Shown here: positions 1 through 4,950 of the stretch, piece by piece
How positions within the stretch are numbered: the stretch's first letter is position 1
Layout: each line of letters opens with the position of its first letter
NCBI GenBank assembly: GCA_946615275.1
Contig: CAMOHV010000079.1
Coordinates: forward strand, 1 to 6,349
Source: an uncultured Verrucomicrobiota bacterium
Lineage (GTDB): Bacteria > Verrucomicrobiota > Kiritimatiellia > RFP12 > UBA1067
DNA length: 6,349 nt
Reading direction: 5' to 3'
Program-made: the position numbers and the translations under genes
Notes under the pieces: generated by a model
Told to the model about the DNA's origin: nothing
The model's database searches: none
What the model saw: only the letters and a program-made list of their open reading frames with translations

Positions 1-161
1 CCAGCCGCGCGGATGTCTGCGGGGATGCGCTCGAGCGCCATCACCGCGCACGCGCCGGCGGCCTCGGCGATCTTCGCCTGCTCGGGCGTGGTCACGTCCA
101 TTATCACCCCTCCCTTGAGCATCTGCGCAAGGTTGCGGTTCAGTTCCTGTCTGTCGTCCAT
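1..161 (-). CDS. pdxS: PdxS, pyridoxal 5'-phosphate synthase lyase subunit (N-terminal fragment)
   Basis: PdxS forms PLP from ribose 5-phosphate, glyceraldehyde 3-phosphate and ammonia supplied by the glutaminase PdxT, in a cytosolic complex. Only the first 53 codons lie in the window and the gene continues past base 1. The visible protein contains the highly characteristic family stretches [14 protein letters not shown] (about residues 11-24) and [17 protein letters not shown] (about 36-52). D22 corresponds to the catalytic Asp24 of Bacillus PdxS. The active-site lysines lie outside the window. The N-terminus is a few residues shorter than usual. The ATG at 161-159 has a good Shine-Dalgarno sequence (AAAGGAG, 6 nt spacing). 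A -10 box about 40 bases upstream suggests its own promoter. Whether pdxT follows cannot be seen. The family assignment is secure. Confidence 0.96.
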   Translation of the reverse strand, partial: MDDRQELNRNLAQMLKGGVIMDVTTPEQAKIAEAAGACAVMALERIPADIRAA

Positions 162-198
162 GAAATACTCCTTTTGATGGTCTTTGGAATGCGCCGTC

Positions 199-209
199 TA
201 TTATACCAT
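199..209 (-). promoter_or_regulatory. Extended -10 promoter for pdxS
   Basis: On the minus strand the sequence ATGGTATAATA contains a perfect TATAAT (205-200) preceded by TGG, the extended -10 form. A start site around 192-194 would give a leader of about 30 nt before the pdxS start. No convincing -35 box is seen at 16-18 bp; the closest is a weak TTACCT at 19 bp. The same 11 bases occur upstream of the 76-residue gene at 4197-4207. A perfect 10-bp palindrome (TGCAGCTGCA, 216-225) lies in the spacer/-35 region and could be an operator, but nothing else supports that. Confidence 0.7.
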
Positions 210-246
210 GCCGCATGCAGCTGCAGGTAATCGGAAATCGTCGTCT

Positions 247-273
247 CCAGCCATAGTCTCTGCCTATGGCCGA
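247..273 (-). terminator. Hairpin after the duplicated membrane operon, possible terminator
   Basis: A perfect 7-bp stem (GCCATAG/CTATGGC, 250-270) with a 7-nt loop can be extended by about three more pairs including G-U wobbles. It begins 13 bases after the stop of the 578-residue gene and lies upstream of the pdxS promoter, where a terminator would be expected. No T-run follows the stem, so it is not a textbook intrinsic terminator. It might instead protect the 3' end or need Rho. Confidence 0.45.
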
Positions 274-285
274 CCGTGCGAGACT

Positions 286-2022
286 TCATTTCTCTTCGTT
301 CGCCGGATTCGGGCCGTCATGTCTTCCCTTGAGGAAGAATCTGCGCTGGGAGGACTTGATCGTCAGGCGCACCGTCTTCTCCGTCCGGCCAGGGTCGCTG
401 CCGACGACCGCGACTTCAACGGTGTTGGTCGCCGCCTGCGGGATCTCCCCGGTCAAGACGCCGGTCACAGGGTCGATCTCGACCCCGGCGACAGGACGCC
501 TTATAAGGAACCTGACAGGGCGACAGGATTCGTCGACGCGAATCTCACGAGTGAAGCTCTCCTTGGCCTTCACGAGGATGATCATCTCGATCGGCGAGAC
601 AATCACGGGGGGTAGGCATTGCGCCCGATTCTTGAAGCGAGCCGTGTAACAACCTGCGGGCATGCCTCCATGCACGGTCAGGGTCGACTCCAGGGAGGCC
701 AAAGAGCCGTCCGGCCGCCGCCAGTCGAGAAAGACGCATTCTTCCTTGGGATGCGCGGACAGCACCACCTTCCCCCCTTCCGCAAGCAGACCGTTCTCTG
801 GCGTCATCGAGACGGTTCCGCCATCACCTTCCGACCGGGCGGAGATTCGCGCCACGGCCGAACTGACCATCGATTCCAGCGTCTTGCGTCCTGCCGTCAG
901 CCGATCCCCCAGCGCACGATCCAGCGCAGACATCAGCTCGACGACCAGAAGCCTGTCCCTTCGCCCGCCCATCTCACCGCGCCGTCCGCTGAACACGACG
1001 CGGTTCGTGACGCCTTCCTGCGGCCAATAGACGCAGACGTAGGGGAGCTTGAGATCCTTGTTGACCGCATGCACGAAATTGCCGGACGCCTTCACGGTCT
1101 GGCGCGAAGACAGACGGGCCCCCGCCTGCACAAACGCCATCAGCGGCGCACGATCCTCCCGCCAAAGGCGGAATATCTCTCCGCTGATGCATTCCTCGAG
1201 GCGTCTGCAATACGTGCACCCACTGCTCACATGCATCAAGACCATGGGGCGTTGTTCACGTTCCGACTTGGCCAGAACACCCTCGAAGTCGTAGTTCCAC
1301 TCGCCAGGACGTATCGGCCCTGAAGAAACGAAGAACCTTGCTTTCCGCCCAAGCCCCGCGGTATTCCCCACTTTGGGCGGCGCACTGGCCCGTTCCTCCG
1401 TCTCCGCAACTTTCGCCTTGGGCGAAGGGCTGGCCCGTTCCGCCTCCCCGGCATCATGCGTTTCGGACGAAAGATTGGGCGCGAAGATGCCCGACGCCTT
1501 CATGTCATTCGCGAACCAGGCGGCTAGCAGCACGCCTGCCCCGTACAGGCACATCGCGCGCCAGCCCTTTGACATCCGCCTCAACGGCTCGATCATCTCG
1601 TTCGAGCGGAACATCAGCCACACCGCCGGTACGATCAGCACCACGTCGCGGGCGAGCGCCATCAGAATCTCCTCGCGCCCCCCCACGCTCGGCACGCCGA
1701 AGCAGCCGCACGATATCTCCAGCCCGCGGGCAAGCGCCTGGGCGAGCGCCACGATGAACATCGCCAACATCCCCGAGACGAGAAGCGCCGATTCGCGAAG
1801 CCACTTCGTGAACAGCATCGCAAGGCCGGCGAGCAGTTCGAGCATCGGCATCGCCAGGGAGAAAAGACCAATCGCGGGATCTGGCAACATTCCATAGCGC
1901 ATCACGGAGTGCGCGAAGTTGTCCGGGTCGGATATCTTGGACAGCGCGGAGTAGATGAACAGCGCGCCCAGCCCTAGCCGACAGGCAAACTCAAAAGCGA
2001 TCAGGAATGTGCGTTTCTTCAT
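286..2022 (-). CDS. MauE/DoxX-like membrane protein fused to thioredoxin-like, InlB-repeat and Ig-like domains (copy 2)
   Basis: This is a 578-residue membrane protein, probably a periplasm-facing thiol-redox protein; its substrate is unknown. Five hydrophobic segments lie at about 7-26, 47-70, 76-98, 123-138 and 154-171. By the positive-inside rule (MKKR; KWLR at 73-76; RRM..GWR at 148-155) the N-terminus is inside and everything after 172 is outside. The loop between TM3 and TM4 carries SCGCFG (C105, C107), typical of MauE/DoxX redox proteins. A linker of about 58 residues holds a degenerate 15-residue repeat. A thioredoxin-like domain follows (about 242-372) with CTYC (C269, C272) and a likely cis-Pro at P327. 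An InlB-like repeat (402-464) and a putative He_PIG/Ig-like domain (about 500-556, with DPVTGVLTG) complete it. The ATG at 2022 overlaps the preceding gene's stop as ATGA and has a G-rich Shine-Dalgarno (GGGGGAGG, 7 nt). The InlB motif is less canonical than in the other copy (EECVFLDW instead of AGYAFLDW). Domain calls come from pattern recognition only. Confidence 0.8.
   Translation of the reverse strand: MKKRTFLIAFEFACRLGLGALFIYSALSKISDPDNFAHSVMRYGMLPDPAIGLFSLAMPMLELLAGLAMLFTKWLRESALLVSGMLAMFIVALAQALARGLEISCGCFGVPSVGGREEILMALARDVVLIVPAVWLMFRSNEMIEPLRRMSKGWRAMCLYGAGVLLAAWFANDMKASGIFAPNLSSETHDAGEAERASPSPKAKVAETEERASAPPKVGNTAGLGRKARFFVSSGPIRPGEWNYDFEGVLAKSEREQRPMVLMHVSSGCTYCRRLEECISGEIFRLWREDRAPLMAFVQAGARLSSRQTVKASGNFVHAVNKDLKLPYVCVYWPQEGVTNRVVFSGRRGEMGGRRDRLLVVELMSALDRALGDRLTAGRKTLESMVSSAVARISARSEGDGGTVSMTPENGLLAEGGKVVLSAHPKEECVFLDWRRPDGSLASLESTLTVHGGMPAGCYTARFKNRAQCLPPVIVSPIEMIILVKAKESFTREIRVDESCRPVRFLIRRPVAGVEIDPVTGVLTGEIPQAATNTVEVAVVGSDPGRTEKTVRLTIKSSQRRFFLKGRHDGPNPANEEK
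1385..1474 (-). repeat. Degenerate 45-bp direct repeat in the copy 2 linker
   Basis: The 12-mer CTGGCCCGTTCC (plus-strand reading) recurs at 1385-1396 and 1430-1441, exactly 45 bp apart. The flanking bases retain partial similarity. In the protein this gives two 15-residue units (184-198 and 199-213), each ending in (A/E)ERAS. The units are absent from copy 1, so an internal 15-codon duplication probably helped lengthen the linker between TM5 and the thioredoxin-like domain. Confidence 0.5.
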
Positions 2023-2234
2023 GGCGCCGCCTCCCCCGCCGCCTTCGGATCGGCCCGGTCCGCAGGGGCCTCGAACCACTTCACCTTGCGCTCGTCGGCG
2101 ACGCGCAGGTTGTTCAAGACGCCCAGCAAGGCGGACAATGCCAGAATGCACGCCACCACGGCGATGTTGAACCATCGCCACACGCCGTCTCCAAGGTTCC
2201 CGCCCCCACTCTCAGAAAGGTTCTTCTCTTCCAT
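2019..2234 (-). CDS. Small single-TM protein, partner of the MauE/DoxX-like protein (copy 2)
   Basis: This 71-residue protein has a polar N-terminus, one TM segment (about 22-42) and a charged tail containing NNLRVADERKVKWF followed by Ala/Pro-rich sequence. No catalytic residues are seen and the function is unknown. The ATG at 2234 has a good Shine-Dalgarno (AGAGGA, about 7 nt). Its stop overlaps the next gene's start as ATGA, which implies translational coupling. The other copy at 3932-4162 matches closely through the TM and the following motif, which supports a real gene. The TM followed by an N-x-L-R motif resembles the N-terminal anchor of membrane rhodaneses that often sit beside DoxX genes, so it may be an anchor without its enzyme domain; this is a tentative inference. 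The C-terminal codons lie in the unusually conserved island described separately. Confidence 0.72.
   Translation of the reverse strand: MEEKNLSESGGGNLGDGVWRWFNIAVVACILALSALLGVLNNLRVADERKVKWFEAPADRADPKAAGEAAP
2022..2129 (-). repeat. Near-identical overlap island, copy 2
   Basis: This 108-bp stretch covers the 3' half of the 71-residue gene up to the ATG of the 578-residue gene. It differs from 3935-4042 only at 2029, 2035 and 2071. Divergence rises sharply on both sides: 12 differences in the next 37 bases upstream (2130-2166), and many immediately after the ATG. All three differences are at third codon positions of the large gene's frame, which is open back to 2181, and at second positions of the small gene. 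Confidence 0.85.
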
Positions 2235-2333
2235 GCCGTGTTCCTCTTTTTGATCTGAATGCCACTGCCTGCCGGTTTTCCGGTTCCGCCATCTCCCGAA
2301 GGATGCGCACCTCCCGCTGTCCGCCCGCGGCCG

Positions 2334-3935
2334 TCATTGATTCACATTCTCCTCACGCTGAGAGGCCATGATCGTCAATCGCACCGTCTTCTCCGTCTGG
2401 GCAGGGTCGCTCCCAAGGACGGTGACTTCGACGGTATTGGTCGCCGCCTTTGACATCCGCCCCCTCACGACGCCGGTCACCGGGTTGACCATGACCCCCA
2501 GTACAGGACGCTTCACCAGGAACTTCACCGGGCGGCAGGCGTCGTCGACGCGGATCTCATGCCGGAACCACTCCTTCGCCTGAACGCAGATGGATGTCTC
2601 CGCCGGCGAGATGAGCAGCGGCGGCGGGCATTGGGACTGGCTCTTGAAACGAGCCGTGTAGCAGCCGGCCGGCATCCCCCCCTCCACAACCAGATTCGAT
2701 TCCTCGCCGGCCACAGAGCCGTCCGGCCCGCGCCAGTCGAGGAAGGCGTATCCCGCGTCCGGGTGCGCTGCCAGCGTAACGCGCCCTCCCTCCAGCAGCA
2801 TGCCGTCCTTGGGAGTCATCGAGACGGTCCCGCCCAATCCCTCGACCCGGGCCGATATCCTAACCGCAGTGGCATTGACTATCGCCTCCAACGTCTTGCG
2901 CCCGGTCGCCTGTCCTTCTCCAAGCGCACGGTCCAGCGCCGACACCAGCTCCATGACCAGAAGGCCGTCCTGACGTCCCCCCATCATCCCGCGGCGGCCG
3001 CTGAACGCGACGCCGTTCGTGACGCCATCCTGCGGCCAATAGACGCAGACGTATGGATAGCCGTGGAGCTTTTTCTTGAAACCCTCCACAACATCGGTGG
3101 CAGCCTTCACGGTTTCCGGCGAATATAAAGGCGAATTATCCCGGACGAACGCCATCAGCGGCGCGCGGTCCTCCCGCCAAAGGCGGAATATCTCCCCGCC
3201 GATGCTCTCCTCAAGGCGTGCGCAATGCCGGCACCCCTCTCCCACGAGCATCAATACCATCGGACGATGTTCACGCTCCGCCCTCTCGCGAACACCATCG
3301 AAGTCGGAATTCCATTCACCCGGGCGTATCGGCCCGGAGGAAACGACAAGCCCCTTCCCAGCCGAGCCATCCGCCCTGGACATAGCCCAAGTGGCAAACC
3401 CTCCCGCGATCGCCGTATCCCTCGCAAACCAAGCCGCAAGCAGTGCGCCAAAGCCACACAGGCAAATCGAACGCCAGACCTTCGGCATCCGCCCCAACGG
3501 CCAAAGCCAGGCGTTCGGGCGGAACACCAGCCACACCGCCGGCGCGATCAGCACCACGTCGCGGACGAGCGCCATCAGAATCTCCTCGCGTCCCCCCACA
3601 CTCGGCACCCCGAAGCATCCGCACGATATCTCCAGCCCGCGTGCAAGCGCCTGGGCGAGCGCCACAATGAACATCGCCATCATCCCCGCGACGAGAAGCG
3701 CCGATTCGCGCAGCCACTTCGTGAACAGCATAGCGAGCCCGGTCAGGAGCTCGAGCATCGGCATCGTAAGCGAGAAGATTCCAACCACGAAACCAGGCAG
3801 GAGATCGTAGCGGCCCACGGAATATGCGAATTCGTCAGGATCCGATATCTTGCTCAGGGCGGAATAGACGAACAGCGCGCCGAGCCCGATGCGGCAGACG
3901 AATTCCAGCGCCTGGAGGAAAAACCTCTTCTTCAT
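2334..3935 (-). CDS. MauE/DoxX-like membrane protein fused to thioredoxin-like, InlB-repeat and Ig-like domains (copy 1)
   Basis: This 533-residue paralogue of the 286-2022 gene has the same architecture and lies first in the transcription unit. Its five TM segments are at about 7-26, 47-70, 76-98, 123-138 and 154-171, with the CGC motif (C105, C107) in the outer loop. The thioredoxin-like domain (about 209-338) carries CRHC (C235, C238) and a likely cis-Pro at P294. An InlB-like repeat covers 369-430, with the canonical pattern GGTVSMTP...AHPDAGYAFLDW. A putative He_PIG-like domain (about 467-522) contains NPVTGVVRG. Residues 1-140 match the other copy at 116 positions by eye, and 87-123 are identical. 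The linker after TM5 is about 35 residues shorter than in copy 2. C425, C436 and C467 in the C-terminal part are conserved in both copies and could form disulfides. The start overlaps the upstream stop as ATGA, with Shine-Dalgarno GGAGGTGG. An oxidoreductase or electron-relay role outside the membrane is inferred. Confidence 0.8.
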   Translation of the reverse strand: MKKRFFLQALEFVCRIGLGALFVYSALSKISDPDEFAYSVGRYDLLPGFVVGIFSLTMPMLELLTGLAMLFTKWLRESALLVAGMMAMFIVALAQALARGLEISCGCFGVPSVGGREEILMALVRDVVLIAPAVWLVFRPNAWLWPLGRMPKVWRSICLCGFGALLAAWFARDTAIAGGFATWAMSRADGSAGKGLVVSSGPIRPGEWNSDFDGVRERAEREHRPMVLMLVGEGCRHCARLEESIGGEIFRLWREDRAPLMAFVRDNSPLYSPETVKAATDVVEGFKKKLHGYPYVCVYWPQDGVTNGVAFSGRRGMMGGRQDGLLVMELVSALDRALGEGQATGRKTLEAIVNATAVRISARVEGLGGTVSMTPKDGMLLEGGRVTLAAHPDAGYAFLDWRGPDGSVAGEESNLVVEGGMPAGCYTARFKSQSQCPPPLLISPAETSICVQAKEWFRHEIRVDDACRPVKFLVKRPVLGVMVNPVTGVVRGRMSKAATNTVEVTVLGSDPAQTEKTVRLTIMASQREENVNQ

Positions 3936-4162
3936 GGCGCCACCTCCACCGCCGCCTTCGGATCGGCCCGGTCCGCAGGGGCCCCGAACCACTTCACCTT
4001 GCGCTCGTCGGCGACGCGCAGGTTGTTCAAGACGCCCAGCAAAACAGCCAAGGCGAGGATGCCCGCCAACACGGCAAGATTGTACTCTCGCCACAGTCTT
4101 TCAAAGCCCACCCCGCCCTCAGGCGTGGTTGCCTTATCAATCTTTGCATCGTTTTCTGACAT
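3932..4162 (-). CDS. Small single-TM protein, partner of the MauE/DoxX-like protein (copy 1)
   Basis: This 76-residue protein is the paralogue of the 71-residue protein at 2019-2234 and the first gene after the 4197-4207 promoter. The acidic/polar N-terminus differs from its paralogue, but the TM segment (about 27-47) and the following NNLRVADERKVKWF motif are shared. The ATG at 4162 has a Shine-Dalgarno AAAAGGGA (4178-4171, 8 nt spacing). The TGA overlaps the ATG of the large gene by one base on each side (ATGA), so reinitiation probably couples the two. With N-terminus in and one TM, the charged tail would be outside the cytoplasm, on the same side as the redox motifs of the partner. The molecular role is unknown; it could be an anchor, assembly or stability subunit. 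Confidence 0.72.
   Translation of the reverse strand: MSENDAKIDKATTPEGGVGFERLWREYNLAVLAGILALAVLLGVLNNLRVADERKVKWFGAPADRADPKAAVEVAP
3935..4042 (-). repeat. Near-identical overlap island, copy 1
   Basis: This is the counterpart of 2022-2129. It encodes the end of the 76-residue protein (NNLRVADERKVKWF motif and Ala/Pro tail) and contains the G-rich ribosome binding site of the 533-residue gene. Differences from copy 2 lie at 3942, 3948 and 3984. Confidence 0.85.
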
Positions 4163-4196
4163 ATCTTAGGTCCCTTTTACCGCAAAACGGCGTTAA

Positions 4197-4207
4197 TATT
4201 ATACCAT
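4197..4207 (-). promoter_or_regulatory. Extended -10 promoter for the duplicated module operon
   Basis: ATGGTATAATA on the minus strand contains TATAAT (4203-4198) with the upstream TG of an extended -10. The implied start near 4190-4192 leaves a leader of about 28 nt to the 76-residue gene. The region begins only about 28 bases after the stop of the siroheme reductase gene. No good -35 hexamer is present; a weak TTGGCG lies 19 bp upstream. The 11-bp match to the pdxS -10 supports a genuine promoter class in this genome. Confidence 0.7.
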
Positions 4208-4234
4208 ACAACCGCCCCCGGACGCCAATCCGCC

Positions 4235-4939
4235 TCACCCGATCAGCTCAAGCGCCCTCTCGAAGCCGATCCGCTCCAGCGTCTTGAAGAAGCGCTCGCC
4301 CGGCTGGCCGTTGTCGCGATAGAAGCAGAGAACCCTCTCTATGAAGTCGAGGGCGCTCCCCTCGTCGGGGAGGATGGCCGGCACCTCGCGCCCGGCCGCG
4401 CCGGTGCGCCCCCAATGCCCGCCGAGAGTGATCCTGTACCCACGCCCGCCTCCCGGCAGCACCGCACCCACCACGCCGATGTCGTTCAGGTTCGGCTTGA
4501 CGCAGTTGTTGGGGCAGCCGCCCACCGCGATCTTGAACTTGCCAGGCAGCGCGACGCCGCGCCACCCGACGTAGAACCTCTGGTGGATCTTCTCCGAAAG
4601 CGCGAACGTGTCGATAAGCCCATGCGGACAGATCGTCCCCTTGCAGGAGACTACGGGCCTAACGCGCGGCCCCGTTCCGCCCACCGAGAGCCCCGCCTCC
4701 TCCATCGCCGCTTCGAACGCCCCGACCTCCGCCGCGGGCACCCCCGGCACCTCCATCGACAGGCGGGATGTGAGCGTCACGACGCCGCTCCCATGCCGAC
4801 GCGCCGCCGCGGCAACCGCCTCGATCTGCTCGGCCGTCATCCGCCCGTTTCCCGTGACGACGCGCGCCGAGAACGTCTCCGTTCCCTTGTTGAGGAGCCA
4901 TCCGCGGCCCTTCAACGCCTTGATTTCTTCTGCTGTCAT
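4235..4939 (-). CDS. Small siroheme/4Fe-4S nitrite or sulfite reductase-like protein
   Basis: This 234-residue single-module protein belongs to the nitrite/sulfite reductase superfamily, whose members use siroheme coupled to a 4Fe-4S cluster for six-electron reduction of sulfite or nitrite. An N-terminal ferredoxin-like half (about 10-85) contains TSRLSMEVP (57-65). The metal-binding half carries SCKGTIC (C99, C104) and GGCPNNCVKPNLNDIG (C142, C146), then GGGRGYRITLGGHWG (163-177). No C-terminal ferredoxin domain is present, so an external donor is needed. It is far shorter than CysI or DsrA/B and fits the small Dsr-like proteins of anaerobes and methanogens. The first cysteine pair is spaced CX4C instead of the usual CX5C. 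The ATG at 4939 has Shine-Dalgarno AAGGA, whose first A overlaps the bioB stop, and follows bioB by 11 bp. The substrate is not determined; sulfite to sulfide is a reasonable guess given the neighbours. Confidence 0.85.
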   Translation of the reverse strand: MTAEEIKALKGRGWLLNKGTETFSARVVTGNGRMTAEQIEAVAAAARRHGSGVVTLTSRLSMEVPGVPAAEVGAFEAAMEEAGLSVGGTGPRVRPVVSCKGTICPHGLIDTFALSEKIHQRFYVGWRGVALPGKFKIAVGGCPNNCVKPNLNDIGVVGAVLPGGGRGYRITLGGHWGRTGAAGREVPAILPDEGSALDFIERVLCFYRDNGQPGERFFKTLERIGFERALELIG

Positions 4940-4950
4940 CTTTCTGTTCC

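Larger units (their letters stand above)
286..4162 (-). repeat. Tandem duplication of a two-gene membrane redox module
   Basis: Copy 1 (4162-2334) and copy 2 (2234-286) are in direct orientation, separated by 99 bp (2235-2333) that hold the copy 2 ribosome binding site but no clear promoter. Over the overlap and TM regions the alignment is gapless with an offset of 1913 bp. Divergence is patchy: the overlap island (2022-2129 vs 3935-4042) differs at 3 of 108 bases, a stretch of about 190 bp around the CGC motif (about 1634-1825 vs 3547-3738) is about 93% identical by eye, and other parts are near 65-75%. This fits an old duplication with local gene conversion or strong local selection. Confidence 0.9.

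Noticed and set aside
2022..2129. Canonical -1 slippery heptamer joining the small and large genes
   Set aside because: I looked for X XXY YYZ in the small gene's frame in both copies and found none; termination-reinitiation at ATGA explains coupling more simply.
2022..2181. Start of the copy 2 large protein at 2181 (631 residues) and of copy 1 at 4094 (586 residues)
   Set aside because: The first part of the extension is poorly conserved between copies, while the small gene's TM is conserved in the other frame. The ATG in the ATGA overlap has a good ribosome binding site and gives a proper MKKR-TM start. A shorter extension, for example from GTG at 2079, is left open in the findings.
2290..2305. 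Small hairpin with a TTCG loop between the two copies
   Set aside because: The stem is only about 3 bp before a bulge and no T-run follows, so it is not supported as a terminator.
3225..4169. A 314-codon open frame on the plus strand
   Set aside because: It lies opposite the copy 1 genes, has Arg/Pro/His-rich low-complexity composition typical of antisense GC-rich DNA, and matches no family I recognise.
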